DNA of 64,000 nucleotides from contig OZ242037.1 in assembly GCA_965205165.1 (NCBI GenBank), positions 186,001-250,000 of the forward strand, given 5' to 3'. The notes beneath the pieces were generated by a model that did not search any database, was not told where the DNA came from, and saw nothing but the letters and a program-made list of their open reading frames with translations. Below are positions 17,437-28,230 of the stretch, piece by piece. Within the stretch, counting starts at the first letter, position 1, and each line of letters starts with the position of its first letter. This DNA comes from CBDESM01 sp965205165. Its GTDB lineage: Bacteria > Chloroflexota > Dehalococcoidia > Bin125. The position numbers and the translations under genes were made by a program.

Positions 17437-17437
17437 T
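17432..17437 (+). promoter_or_regulatory. Consensus -10 TATAAT before the zinc-ribbon gene
   Basis: A perfect TATAAT overlaps the stop codon region of the preceding gene and ends 8 bases before the ATG at 17446. No ribosome site fits in that space, so a leaderless transcript is likely. No good -35 is seen 17 bases upstream. Confidence 0.6.
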
Positions 17438-17445
17438 TCGCCGCG

Positions 17446-17817
17446 ATGCATGACGAGGACTGCCCCCGCTGCGCCGAGCCGATCGCGCCGTCGGCGAACT
17501 TCTGCAGCACTTGCGGCTGGTCGCTCAGCCTCCCCGATACGGGCGACGGCGCGGTGCTGGAAGGCCAAGTCTCCAACCCGCCGCGCCCGCTCCTGCCGGC
17601 CGTGCGCCGCGACCTCGCCCCGATCATCGCCGCGTTCGCGCCCGCCGCGCGCCGGGCGGCGACCGTGATCGCCGCCGCGGCCGCAGCCGATTGGGCCGCC
17701 CGCCGCGCTGCGCCGGCGCTGGCCTCGGCCGCCGTGCGCCGCATCGCCGGCCCCGCCGATCGGGTCGTGCTGGAAGAAACGATCACGATCCGCCACACCA
17801 TCACCAGCCGCTCCTGA
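17446..17817 (+). CDS. Zinc-ribbon protein of unknown function
   Basis: A 123-residue protein with an N-terminal double-CxxC zinc ribbon (C6, C9, C20, C23; CPRCAEPIAPSANFCSTCG). A Pro/Ala linker follows, then a long Ala/Arg-rich, probably helical segment. It ends in EETITIRHTITSRS. There is no membrane segment strong enough to call. It sits between a PurN-like gene and a secreted lamin-tail protein, 13 bases before the latter. I do not recognise a family beyond the zinc ribbon. Confidence 0.75.
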   Translation: MHDEDCPRCAEPIAPSANFCSTCGWSLSLPDTGDGAVLEGQVSNPPRPLLPAVRRDLAPIIAAFAPAARRAATVIAAAAAADWAARRAAPALASAAVRRIAGPADRVVLEETITIRHTITSRS

Positions 17818-17830
17818 GCGTCGCCGCCCG

Positions 17831-19402
17831 ATGCCAGCCGCGCTCATCCGCCGAGTCGCCGCCGGCTTGATCGCGCTCGCCGCCGCAGCGGCGATCTCCG
17901 CCGCCTCCGCGCAATCCGAACCGGCAATCTGGATCAGCGAGGTCTCCGCCGCCGGGTCGGCGGAGGAGGAATGGTTCGAGATTTCCAACGCGGGCAACGA
18001 AGAGGTCGTCTTGTCGGGATGGATCGCGCGCGACGCCCTAGGTCACGAGGACCCGCTGCCGGAGGTGGCGATCCCGGCCGGTGGTTCCGTGGTGATCGCG
18101 GCGCAAGCGGGTGAATCACTCGACGCCGACGCCACGATCGAGGACGGCCGCATCGGCAACGGCCTGGCCAACGCCAGCGACGCGGTCGCGCTGTTCGACG
18201 AGCACGGCGAAGAGGTGGACAGGGTGGCTTGGGGAAGCGACGGCGTGCCACGGGCAAGATCGGGGCGGACGTTGCAGCGCTCCTCTCCCAGCGCCGAGCC
18301 GGTCATGGCGGAACCCACGCCCGGCCGGGTCGCACCACCGGATGCGGAGCAAGAGGACGAGCAAGTTTCGGAGCCGGCACCTGCGCCGCTGACGCTGCGA
18401 ATTTCCGCCCTGATGCCGAACCCCGAATCGGGCAAGGAATGGGTCGAGCTGCGCAACCACGGCCCCGAACCGATCTTGATCAACCGCTGGCATCTGCTCA
18501 TCGGCGACGTGGAGACGCCGCTCAGCGGGGTCGTCCTGCCCGGCGACTACCAAAGGATCGACTACCTCAGGAACGAGCTGGACGACGAAAGCGCCACCGT
18601 CGCCCTGTTCTACAACGCCGCCGATGGTTCCCGCCTGTTGGTCGACCGGATCGAGTACGGGACGGATGCGCTGCCCGCGCCGCCCGCCGGAACTGAGCTC
18701 GTCCGCGACATCGCTTGGTCCGCATCAGGCGCGCCTGCCGATATCGGACGAGTGCGGATCACCGAGTTGATGCCGAGTCCGTTATCCGGCCCGGAATGGG
18801 TCGAGCTCGCCAACGAGGGCGACGAGCCGATCGACTTGGCCGGCTGGCAGATCGGCGACCGTGAGGATCTGAAACCGCTGTCGGGCGTGATCGAGCCGGG
18901 CGGGCGCTTGGCCGTCTCGGGCATTGGCAGGGGCCTCAACGACGACCGCGACCGCGTGCGGCTGATCGGCCCGGACGGCCGCGAGGTCGATGCCGTCGAG
19001 TACGGCACTGCCGAAATCCCCGCGCCCTCGGCCGGGCGCTCGATCGCGCTGGATCAACGCTGGACCGTGAACCTCGAGCCGAGCATGGGCGGTCGGGGCG
19101 TCACCCCCGCGCTCGGTTCTCTCCCAAATTCGGACCCCGAACAGGCGGGCGATCCGCCCGTCGCGGACGTGGACGGCGGCGGGATCAATCTTTGGATCAT
19201 CGTCTCCGCCGGTCTGCTGGCGCTGCTCGGCGTGATCTTCCTGCGGCGGTTCTTCCCGCTGGCGCGGCGCGACGGCGGCGGCGGCCTGCCTCCCGATGGG
19301 TTCGCCGCCGGGCTCGACCAGCCGCCGCTGGATTTCCCGCCGGAAGAGGAGGAACAGCCGCCCTCCAACGAGGGCGTGCACCCGTGGGATGCGCCGCAGT
19401 GA
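17831..19402 (+). CDS. Secreted, membrane-anchored protein with three lamin-tail domains
   Basis: A 523-residue protein with an N-terminal signal peptide (cleavage likely near ASAQS, about residue 32). Three lamin-tail (LTD) beta-domains follow, each opening with the same pattern: IWISEVSAAGSAEEEWFEIS, RISALMPNPESGKEWVEL and RITELMPSPLSGPEWVEL. A C-terminal helix (INLWIIVSAGLLALLGVIFL, about 455-475) is followed by basic RRFFPLARRD and a Gly/Pro/acidic tail, which fits a surface protein anchored at its C-terminus. LTDs often sit in extracellular or nuclease proteins; no enzymatic domain is seen. It overlaps the next gene by 4 bases. Confidence 0.82.
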   Translation: MPAALIRRVAAGLIALAAAAAISAASAQSEPAIWISEVSAAGSAEEEWFEISNAGNEEVVLSGWIARDALGHEDPLPEVAIPAGGSVVIAAQAGESLDADATIEDGRIGNGLANASDAVALFDEHGEEVDRVAWGSDGVPRARSGRTLQRSSPSAEPVMAEPTPGRVAPPDAEQEDEQVSEPAPAPLTLRISALMPNPESGKEWVELRNHGPEPILINRWHLLIGDVETPLSGVVLPGDYQRIDYLRNELDDESATVALFYNAADGSRLLVDRIEYGTDALPAPPAGTELVRDIAWSASGAPADIGRVRITELMPSPLSGPEWVELANEGDEPIDLAGWQIGDREDLKPLSGVIEPGGRLAVSGIGRGLNDDRDRVRLIGPDGREVDAVEYGTAEIPAPSAGRSIALDQRWTVNLEPSMGGRGVTPALGSLPNSDPEQAGDPPVADVDGGGINLWIIVSAGLLALLGVIFLRRFFPLARRDGGGGLPPDGFAAGLDQPPLDFPPEEEEQPPSNEGVHPWDAPQ

Positions 19403-20151
19403 CGGACGCGGAAGGCCTGCGCCTGTCGGTCGCGATCGCCCGCAGCGGCGCGGCCTCGCGGCGGCGGGCCGACGAGCTGATCCGCGCAGGGCGGGTCACC
19501 GTCGACGGGCGCGCTGCGGACAATCCGGCGGAGCGGGTCGGGCCGTTGCAGGTGATCGCGCTGGACGGCGAACCGCTCGACGGATCGGAGCCGCTGCGCT
19601 ACTTCGCATTGAACAAGCCGGCCGGCGTGCTCTCCGCGGCGAGCGATGATCGCGGGCGGCAGACCGTGGTCGAGCTGCTGCCGCGCGGAGCCGGCCGCTG
19701 CGTGCCCGTGGGCCGGCTCGACCTGGACAGCGAGGGCCTGCTCCTGCTCACCAACGACGGCCCGCTGATCACGCGGCTGCTGCATCCGTCCAGCCAAGTC
19801 CCGCGCACCTATCTGGTCGAGGTGCGCGGAGCGATCGGCCCGGAGGAGCTGGACCGGATCTACGAGGGCGTCGAGGCGGAGGACGGGCTGCTGCGGGCCA
19901 AGCCCCGCAAATCGCGCCGGCCCGGGCGCGTCCTGCCCGACGGCGGCGCGACTTCCTGGCTGTCGCTCACGCTGCACACCGGGCGCAACCGCGAAGTGCG
20001 GCGGCTGCTGGAGGCGGTCGGACATCCGGTGCTGTCGCTCAAGCGCACCCGCTTCGGCCCGGTCCTGCTGCGCGATCTCGGCGAGGGCGAGGCGCGGAGG
20101 CTGACATCCCGCGAGCTGCGGCTGCTCCGCCGCGCCGCCGCAACCGCCTGA
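19399..20151 (+). CDS. Pseudouridine synthase, RsuA/RluB/E/F family
   Basis: It isomerises specific uridines in rRNA, most likely 23S helix 89 if RluB-like. The 250-residue protein has an N-terminal S4 RNA-binding domain (LSVAIARSGAASRRRADELI). The catalytic domain carries D108 in GRLDLDSEGLLLLTNDG and the family RTYLVEV and GRNREVRRLLEAVGHPVLSL segments. The start is GTG 19399, overlapping the LTD gene stop (GTGA). It lies directly upstream of cmk, as in many Gram-positives. Confidence 0.92.
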   Translation: MTDAEGLRLSVAIARSGAASRRRADELIRAGRVTVDGRAADNPAERVGPLQVIALDGEPLDGSEPLRYFALNKPAGVLSAASDDRGRQTVVELLPRGAGRCVPVGRLDLDSEGLLLLTNDGPLITRLLHPSSQVPRTYLVEVRGAIGPEELDRIYEGVEAEDGLLRAKPRKSRRPGRVLPDGGATSWLSLTLHTGRNREVRRLLEAVGHPVLSLKRTRFGPVLLRDLGEGEARRLTSRELRLLRRAAATA

Positions 20152-20165
20152 ATGCGGGCGCGTCG

Positions 20166-20171
20166 TATCAT
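20166..20171 (+). promoter_or_regulatory. -10-like TATCAT before cmk
   Basis: TATCAT ends 7 bases before the ATG at 20179 and lies between two candidate cmk starts. If used, it favours the downstream ATG and a leaderless transcript. No -35 recognised. Confidence 0.45.
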
Positions 20172-20178
20172 CGATGCC

Positions 20179-20895
20179 ATGCCGCCGAGCGTGCCGGAGC
20201 ACTGGTGCATCGCGATCGACGGGCCCGCCGCATCGGGCAAGACCGAGATCGGCGGCGCGATCGCCCGGCGCCTGCGCTGGCGGCTCTTCGACACCGGCAT
20301 CCTCTACCGCGCCCTGACCTGGCACGCGATCGAGCATGACGTGGAGCCGGGCGACGCCGAGGCCGTATCCGCGCTGCTGCCCGCCGCCTCCCTGCGGCTG
20401 CGCGAGCCGGACGGCGCGGACGCGATCGAAGTCGGCATCGAGGTCGGCGGGCGCGACGCGACCCCGCACCTGCGCGAGGCCGCGGTCGAGGCCGGCGTCA
20501 GCCTGGTCGCCCGACAGCCGCGGGTGCGCGCCCACCTGATCCCCGTCCAGCACGACGCGGCCGGGCGCGGCGGACTGGTCGTCGTCGGCCGCGACATCGG
20601 CACCGTCGTCCTGCCGGAGGCGCAGATCAAGATCTTCCTCACCGCGACTGCGGAGGTGCGCGCCCGCCGCCGCGCCCAGCAGGCCGGCCCCGCCCGCACC
20701 TCGCTCCAGGTCTACGAAGCCCAGCGACGCCGCGACGCGCACGACATGGAGCGCGCCGAGTCGCCCCTGGTGCCCGCCGCCGACGCGGTCGAGATCGATA
20801 CGACCGATCTGACCTTGGAACAGTCGGTCGCCCGCGCCATCGAGGTGGTCGACCAAGCGCTCGCGGCGACCCATCAGCAGCGATTGCCGATCTGA
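20179..20895 (+). CDS. cmk: Cytidylate kinase
   Basis: Cmk phosphorylates CMP/dCMP. The protein shows the P-loop IDGPAASGKTEIG, FDTGILYRALTW, the CMP-binding region and VVVGRDIGTVVLP, with the Arg-rich lid ARRRAQQAG and RRDAHDMERAESPL. I chose ATG 20179 (238 residues), because it begins close to the P-loop and directly follows a TATCAT box. ATG 20152, touching the preceding stop, would add nine residues. Its stop overlaps the plsC start by one base. The order cmk-plsC-ispH is common in Gram-positive and Chloroflexota genomes. Confidence 0.94.
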   Translation: MPPSVPEHWCIAIDGPAASGKTEIGGAIARRLRWRLFDTGILYRALTWHAIEHDVEPGDAEAVSALLPAASLRLREPDGADAIEVGIEVGGRDATPHLREAAVEAGVSLVARQPRVRAHLIPVQHDAAGRGGLVVVGRDIGTVVLPEAQIKIFLTATAEVRARRRAQQAGPARTSLQVYEAQRRRDAHDMERAESPLVPAADAVEIDTTDLTLEQSVARAIEVVDQALAATHQQRLPI

Positions 20896-21716
20896 TGCGC
20901 GCCGCCCTCGATCGCTGCTACCGCTTCGCCACCCTGCACCTGACCCGGCTGCTCTTCGGCGAGAGCGAGGCGCTGCGGCGGATCGGCATGCCGGGCATGC
21001 CCAACGCCTCGCCGGCCTGGTTCCGCATCGCCGGCTTCTTCGCCCGCTTCGCCTTCATGCGGCTCGTCCGCTGCCAATGGCGCCACCTCGAGCGCATCCC
21101 CGATACCGGCGTGATCATCGCCTCCAACCACCTCTCCTCCTCCGACCCGGCGATGATCGCCTCGGCCCTCTACCCCCGCTCGCCGCAGTACATGGCCAAG
21201 ATCGAGCTCTTCCAGAAGCGCCCCGTGATCGGCTACCTCTTCGCGCTCTCCGGCGCCTTTCCCGTGCGCCGCGGCGAGGCCGATCGCTCGGCCATCCGCG
21301 AGGCCGAGCGGCTGCTCGCCGAGGGCCACGCGCTGGGGATGTTCCCGGAGGGGCACCGCTCCGATACGGGCGCGCTGATGCAGGCCCACCCCGGCACCGC
21401 GCTGCTGGCCCTGCGCAGCGGCTGCCCGGTCGTGCCCGTAGGCATCGTCGGCAGCGAACAAATGCGCGGCGGCCTGCGCGGGCTGCTCTCCCGCCCCCGC
21501 GTGACGCTGACCGCGGGCGAGCCCTTCACGCTCGCCTGCGACGGCCCGATCAACAAGCGGGCGGTGGCCGAGGCGCACGCGGAAATGATGGGCCGGATCG
21601 CCGCGCTGCTGCCCCCGCAGTACCGCGGCGTGTACGCTGAAGAGGCGGCGCGCTTCATCGAGCCGGGCGGTTCGGGGGGCGGAACGACGATCGCCGGGAG
21701 CGGAGTCCGCGCATGA
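20895..21716 (+). CDS. plsC: 1-acyl-sn-glycerol-3-phosphate acyltransferase
   Basis: PlsC acylates lysophosphatidic acid in phospholipid synthesis. The 273-residue protein has the acyltransferase motifs NHLSSSDP (HxxxxD), FPVRRGEADR, MFPEGHRSDTG and PVGIVGSE. A Gly/Ser-rich tail ends it. The ATG shares one base with the cmk stop, and its own stop overlaps ispH by 4 bases. The N-terminal 55 residues are amphipathic, likely membrane-associated. Confidence 0.92.
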   Translation: MRAALDRCYRFATLHLTRLLFGESEALRRIGMPGMPNASPAWFRIAGFFARFAFMRLVRCQWRHLERIPDTGVIIASNHLSSSDPAMIASALYPRSPQYMAKIELFQKRPVIGYLFALSGAFPVRRGEADRSAIREAERLLAEGHALGMFPEGHRSDTGALMQAHPGTALLALRSGCPVVPVGIVGSEQMRGGLRGLLSRPRVTLTAGEPFTLACDGPINKRAVAEAHAEMMGRIAALLPPQYRGVYAEEAARFIEPGGSGGGTTIAGSGVRA

Positions 21717-22606
21717 AGATCCACCGCGCCCGGGACATGGGCTTCTGCTTCGGCGTCCGCCGCGCCGTCGACATGATGCGCGAGGCCGCCACGGAAGGCC
21801 GCTTGGTCACCACGCTCGGGCAGGTGGTCCACAACTCCCAAGTGGTCAAGCAGCTCGAAGAGACCGGCATCACCGTCAAGGAAGACCGCTCCGCCGAGGG
21901 CGTGAACACCGATACCGTCGCGATCACCGCCCACGGCGTCGGCGAAACGGTCGTCCGCGACATCGAGGCCGAGGGCTACGAAGTCATCGACACCACCTGC
22001 CAGTTCGTCTCCCGCTCGCAGCGCGCCGCCCGCAACCTGGCCGAGCGCGGCTTCGGCGTGATCATCTTCGGCGATCCTTCGCATCCCGAAGTCAAGGGCG
22101 TGCTCGGCTGGTGCCGCGGCCGCGGCAGCGTCGTGCCGAACGAGAATTTGGAAGGATTGCCCGAATACCTGCCCGCCAAGATCGGCGTGATCTCGCAAAC
22201 CACGCACACGCCCGAGCGCTTCGCCAGCTTCGTCTCCAACCTGATGAACGCGCGGATCGACCAGATCACCGAAATCCGCGTCGTCAACGTGCTCTGCAAC
22301 GCCACCACCTCGCAGCAGGCGGCCACCCGCGACCTCGCCCAAGAAGTCGACCTGATGGTCGTCGTCGGCGGCTACAACAGCGCCAACACCCGCCACTTGG
22401 CCGATCTCGCCCGCGCCAACGGCGTCCAGACCCACCACGTCGAAACCGCCGAGGAGCTCGAGGTCGACTGGTTCCGCGGCCACACCGACATCGGCATCAC
22501 CGCTGGCGCGTCGACCCCCGACTTCTCGATCGAGGCCGTCGCCGCCCGGATCGAGCAGATCGACCTCGAACTGAGCGGCGCCGGAGCGGCCGAAGCCGCC
22601 TCCTGA
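21713..22606 (+). CDS. ispH: 4-hydroxy-3-methylbut-2-enyl diphosphate reductase
   Basis: IspH (LytB) is the last enzyme of the MEP isoprenoid pathway, reducing HMBPP to IPP and DMAPP with a 4Fe-4S cluster. The 297-residue protein keeps the three cluster cysteines, C12 (MGFCFGV), C96 (DTTCQFV) and C195 (NVLCNATT). It also has the substrate-binding histidines in VVHNSQVV, AHGVGE and SQTTHTPE. ATG overlaps the plsC stop. Full length and normal. Confidence 0.95.
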   Translation: MKIHRARDMGFCFGVRRAVDMMREAATEGRLVTTLGQVVHNSQVVKQLEETGITVKEDRSAEGVNTDTVAITAHGVGETVVRDIEAEGYEVIDTTCQFVSRSQRAARNLAERGFGVIIFGDPSHPEVKGVLGWCRGRGSVVPNENLEGLPEYLPAKIGVISQTTHTPERFASFVSNLMNARIDQITEIRVVNVLCNATTSQQAATRDLAQEVDLMVVVGGYNSANTRHLADLARANGVQTHHVETAEELEVDWFRGHTDIGITAGASTPDFSIEAVAARIEQIDLELSGAGAAEAAS

Positions 22607-22615
22607 TCACCGCCG

Positions 22616-24013
22616 ATGCCCCGCCGACCAGATGCATCCGGCGCGATCCTCGCCATCGAGCCCGGCTCGCTCGCAGAAGAGGCCGGCCTCGCGCCGGGCG
22701 ACCAAGTCCTCGCCGTCGACGGCGAACCCCTCAAGGACGCCATCGACTACCGCTTCAAGACCACCGATTCACTCATCGCGCTCGACGTCATCCACGAGGG
22801 CGAACCCGGCACGATCGAATTCGAGAAGCCGATCGACGAACCGCTCGGCATCGAGTTCGAGGATGACGCCTTCGGCGGAACCAGCATCTGCAACAACAAA
22901 TGCTTCTTCTGCTTCCTCAAAGGGCTGCCCAAGGGCCTGCGCAAGCCCCTCTACATCAAGGACGACGACTACCGCCTCTCTTTCCTGCACGGCAACTTCG
23001 TCACCCTGACCAACTTGGATGAATCCGACTGGACGCGCCTGCAAGAGCAGCGCCTCTCGCCCCTGCACGTTTCGGTGCACGCGACCGACCCCGCCCTCCG
23101 CCGCGAACTGCTCGGCAACCCCCGCGCCCCCGACATCCGCGGGCAGCTGCGCCGCCTCGCCGACTGCGGCATCGATGCGCACACCCAGGTCGTCCTCTGC
23201 CCCGGCGTCAACGACGGCCCGCATCTGGACGAAACCGTCGGCGAGCTGCTGCGCCACCCCAACGTGCGCTCGATCGGCGTCGTCCCCGTCGGCTCGAGCC
23301 TCGAGGCCGACGCCCGCGTCGCGCACCCGGGCATGCGCCGCCACGCCGAATCGGAATCGCGCGCCGCCGTGCGGCAGCTCGCCCGCTGGCAGCGCATCGC
23401 CCGCGCCGAGCGCGGCGCGACCACGGTCTTCCCCTCCGACGAGTTCTACCTCGCCGCCGCCGTGCGCATCCCCTCCGCCAGCCGCTACGACGGCTTCCCC
23501 CAGTGGGAAAACGGAATCGGGATGGTCCGCACCCTGATCGACGACTGGCGCCGCCTGCGCCGCCGGATCCGGGCCGGCCGAATTGACTTGGCCTCGATCC
23601 GCGCCCGCCCGCTGATCTTCGCCTGCGGCGCCCTGATCGCGCCCACACTGGCCCGGCTGGCAGCCGAGTTCGCGGCCGAAACCGGCGCGCAGGTCGAAGT
23701 CCGCCCCGTCCGCAACCGGCTCTTCGGCGAGCGCGTCAACGTCTCCGGCCTGATCCCCGGCGCCGATTTCGCCGATGCGCTGGCAGATGCCGACGCTGGT
23801 GCCGAGATCTTCCTCCCCCGCGCCTCCCTCGACTACTTCGGCAAGCGCTTCCTCGACGATATGACGCCCGAAGAGCTCGAACGCCGGATCGCCCGCGCCC
23901 CCTCGTTTGTCTACACGCTGAGCGACGCCGTAGAGTGCCTTCTGTCGCCCGAAGATGATCGCCGCGCCCCGCTCGCCAAGAGCAACGGGCGGACTTGGTC
24001 GGAGGGCGCGTAG
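22616..24013 (+). CDS. PDZ / radical-SAM / DUF512 protein
   Basis: A 465-residue protein with an N-terminal PDZ-like segment (AILAIEPGSLAEEAGLAPGD), a radical-SAM cluster motif CNNKCFFC (C92, C96, C99) and a C-terminal DUF512 domain (ADFADALADADAGAEIFLPR, DYFGKRFLDD). This domain order is a conserved family often found beside the GTPase der; der is not in this window. The reaction is not established. It lies 9 bases after ispH and 24 bases before glmS. Confidence 0.88.
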   Translation: MPRRPDASGAILAIEPGSLAEEAGLAPGDQVLAVDGEPLKDAIDYRFKTTDSLIALDVIHEGEPGTIEFEKPIDEPLGIEFEDDAFGGTSICNNKCFFCFLKGLPKGLRKPLYIKDDDYRLSFLHGNFVTLTNLDESDWTRLQEQRLSPLHVSVHATDPALRRELLGNPRAPDIRGQLRRLADCGIDAHTQVVLCPGVNDGPHLDETVGELLRHPNVRSIGVVPVGSSLEADARVAHPGMRRHAESESRAAVRQLARWQRIARAERGATTVFPSDEFYLAAAVRIPSASRYDGFPQWENGIGMVRTLIDDWRRLRRRIRAGRIDLASIRARPLIFACGALIAPTLARLAAEFAAETGAQVEVRPVRNRLFGERVNVSGLIPGADFADALADADAGAEIFLPRASLDYFGKRFLDDMTPEELERRIARAPSFVYTLSDAVECLLSPEDDRRAPLAKSNGRTWSEGA

Positions 24014-24037
24014 GCGGCGGGCGGGCCGGAACGTGCC

Positions 24038-25891
<1,854 letters not shown>

Positions 25892-25923
25892 CGCCCCGCC
25901 CCGGATCGGGCCCGACTCGCTGA

Positions 25924-25929
25924 TATCAT
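25924..25929 (+). promoter_or_regulatory. -10-like TATCAT before ppsA
   Basis: TATCAT sits 27 bases upstream of the ppsA ATG, leaving a short leader with a CGAGGGGGA ribosome site. It lies in the 65-base gap after glmS. No -35 recognised. Confidence 0.45.
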
Positions 25930-25956
25930 CAGCCCGCTCGCCGAGGGGGACCCTGC

Positions 25957-28230
25957 ATGACCACCGACGCCCAGACGATCGTCTGGTTCCGGAACATCGG
26001 CCGCGCCGACGTGCCCGTCGCGGGCGGCAAGGGCGCGAACCTCGGCGAAATGACCCGGGCCGGCATCCCCGTCCCGCCGGGCTTCGTCGTCTCCACCTCC
26101 GCCTACCGCCAATTCCTGATCGGCACCGGCCTCGAAGCCGCGCTCTCGGAGCGTCTCAAGGCGCTCGACGTCGACGACGGCGGCGCGCTCGATCTGGTCT
26201 CCGCCGAGTGCCGCCGCGCCATCGAGACCGCCGAGATGCCCCGCGCCATGGCCCGCCAGATCGCCGACGCCTACAACGAGCTCGGCGGCGGCCCCGTCGC
26301 CGTCCGCTCCTCCGCCACCGCCGAAGACCTCGAAGAGGCCTCCTTCGCCGGCCAGCAGTCCACCTTCCTCAACGTCGTCGGCCCGCAGGCCGTGATCGAG
26401 GCCGTCCAGCGCTGCTGGGCCTCCCTCTTCGAGGCCCGCGCCATGTACTACCGCGAGCAGAACGGCTGGGGCCACCTCGACGTCGACCTCGCCGTCCCCG
26501 TCCAGCGCATGATCCAATCCCAATCGGCCGGCGTCATGTTCACCGTCGACCCGATCAGCGGCGACCCCAACCGCGTCGTGATCGAAGCCGCCTTCGGGCT
26601 CGGCGAAGCCGTCGTCGGCGGCATGGTCACCCCGGACCACTTCGAGCTCGACAAGGTCCACGGCGCCATCCTCCAGCGCGACCTCGCCGTCCAGGACAAA
26701 ATGCTCGTCCGCGGCCCCAACCCGGACGGCGCGGACCCCAACATCTGGCAGCCGCTCACCACCTTCGAGGGCCGCCGCGCCAAGCTCTCGGACCCCGAAC
26801 TGATCGAATTGCTCCACATCGGCACCCGCATCGAGCGCCACTACGGCGCCCCCCAGGACATCGAGTGGGGCCTCGCCGACGGCCGCTTCTACCTGCTCCA
26901 GACCCGCCCCGTCACCACGATCGACGGCAAGGCCTCCGCCTCGGACGCCGGCGCGCCCCCCGACCCGGGCGCCGAACCCCTGCTCAGCGGCGCTTCCGCC
27001 AGCCCCGGCGTCGGCGCCGGCCGCGTGCGCCTGATCACCGACCCGTCCGATGCCGCCGCCCTCGCCGATGGCGACGTGCTGGTCGCCGAAATGACCACGC
27101 CGGACTTCGTCCCCGCGATGAAGCGCGCCGCCGCGATCGTCACCGCCAAGGGCGGCCGCACCTGCCACGCCGCCATCATCTCCCGCGAACTCGGCGTCCC
27201 CTGCATCGTCGGCGCGGCCGGCGCGACCGAACTCGCCGAGCACTCCGAAGTCACCGTCGACGCCGTCAACGGCCTCGTCTACCCCGGCCGCATCCCCGCG
27301 CTGGTCGATTGGTGGCAGGGCAAGCGCAGCGCCGCCGAGGCCGAGCGGATCGAAACCGAGACCAAGATCTACGTCAACTTGGCCGAGCCCGAAATCGCCG
27401 ACCGCGTCGCCGCCCGGCACGTCGACGGCGTCGGCCTGCTCCGCGCCGAGTTCATCATCGCCCGCATCGGCGAGCACCCCCGCGCCTTCGTCGAGAGCGG
27501 CCGCCAGCGCGAATACATCGACCGCCTCGCCCGCGGCATCCGCCAAATCGCCTCAGAGTTCGCCCCCCGCCCCGTCGTCTACCGCGCCACCGACTTCAAG
27601 ACCAACGAGTACGCCGGCCTCGAAGGCGGCGCGGAGCACGAGCCCAACGAGGAAAACCCGATGATCGGCTACCGCGGCGCCGCCCGCTACATCGCCGAAC
27701 CCGAACTCTTCCAGCTCGAACTCCAGGCCATCGCCGAGATCCGGCAGGACCACCCCAACCTGCACCTGATGATCCCCTTCGTCCGCACCCCCGCCGAGCT
27801 CCGCGCCGTCCTCGCCGAAATCTCCGGCTTCGGCCTGCAACGCTCGGACGACTTCAAAATCTGGATGATGGTCGAGGTGCCCTCCAACGTGATCCTGCTC
27901 GACCAGTTCATCGACGAGGGCATCGACGGCGTCTCGATCGGCTCCAACGACCTCACCCAGCTCACCCTCGGCATCGACCGCGATTCCGAGCGCCTGGCCG
28001 CGAGCTTCGACGAGCGCGACCCCGCCGTGCTCAAATCGATCGAGTCGGTGATCGCGACCGCCAACCGCCGAGGCGTCACGGTCTCCATCTGCGGGCAGGG
28101 CCCATCGGAACATCCCGACCTCGCCGAGCGTCTTGTCTCATTGGGAATCACCTCGATCTCCGTGACCCCTGACGTGATCGAGCGCACGAGGCGGCTGGTC
28201 GGCGATGCAGAAGCGCGGGTCCTTGGCTAA
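25957..28230 (+). CDS. ppsA: Phosphoenolpyruvate synthase
   Basis: PpsA converts pyruvate and ATP to PEP, AMP and phosphate in gluconeogenesis. The 757-residue protein has the ATP-grasp domain (VAGGKGANLGEMTRAGIPVP, AVRSSATAEDLEEASFAGQQ, DIEWGLADGRFYLLQTRPV). The swivelling domain carries catalytic H404 in GGRTCHAAIISRELG. The PEP/pyruvate barrel shows MVEVPSNV, IGSNDLTQ and ICGQGPSEHPD with C712. All catalytic residues are present. It has a clear ribosome site. A PpsR regulator is not in the window. The end overlaps the next gene by 26 bases. Confidence 0.94.
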   Translation: MTTDAQTIVWFRNIGRADVPVAGGKGANLGEMTRAGIPVPPGFVVSTSAYRQFLIGTGLEAALSERLKALDVDDGGALDLVSAECRRAIETAEMPRAMARQIADAYNELGGGPVAVRSSATAEDLEEASFAGQQSTFLNVVGPQAVIEAVQRCWASLFEARAMYYREQNGWGHLDVDLAVPVQRMIQSQSAGVMFTVDPISGDPNRVVIEAAFGLGEAVVGGMVTPDHFELDKVHGAILQRDLAVQDKMLVRGPNPDGADPNIWQPLTTFEGRRAKLSDPELIELLHIGTRIERHYGAPQDIEWGLADGRFYLLQTRPVTTIDGKASASDAGAPPDPGAEPLLSGASASPGVGAGRVRLITDPSDAAALADGDVLVAEMTTPDFVPAMKRAAAIVTAKGGRTCHAAIISRELGVPCIVGAAGATELAEHSEVTVDAVNGLVYPGRIPALVDWWQGKRSAAEAERIETETKIYVNLAEPEIADRVAARHVDGVGLLRAEFIIARIGEHPRAFVESGRQREYIDRLARGIRQIASEFAPRPVVYRATDFKTNEYAGLEGGAEHEPNEENPMIGYRGAARYIAEPELFQLELQAIAEIRQDHPNLHLMIPFVRTPAELRAVLAEISGFGLQRSDDFKIWMMVEVPSNVILLDQFIDEGIDGVSIGSNDLTQLTLGIDRDSERLAASFDERDPAVLKSIESVIATANRRGVTVSICGQGPSEHPDLAERLVSLGITSISVTPDVIERTRRLVGDAEARVLG

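Noticed and set aside
23995..24037. glmS ribozyme/riboswitch upstream of glmS
   Set aside because: Only 24 bases separate the preceding gene from glmS, too few for the ribozyme, and no such fold is visible.
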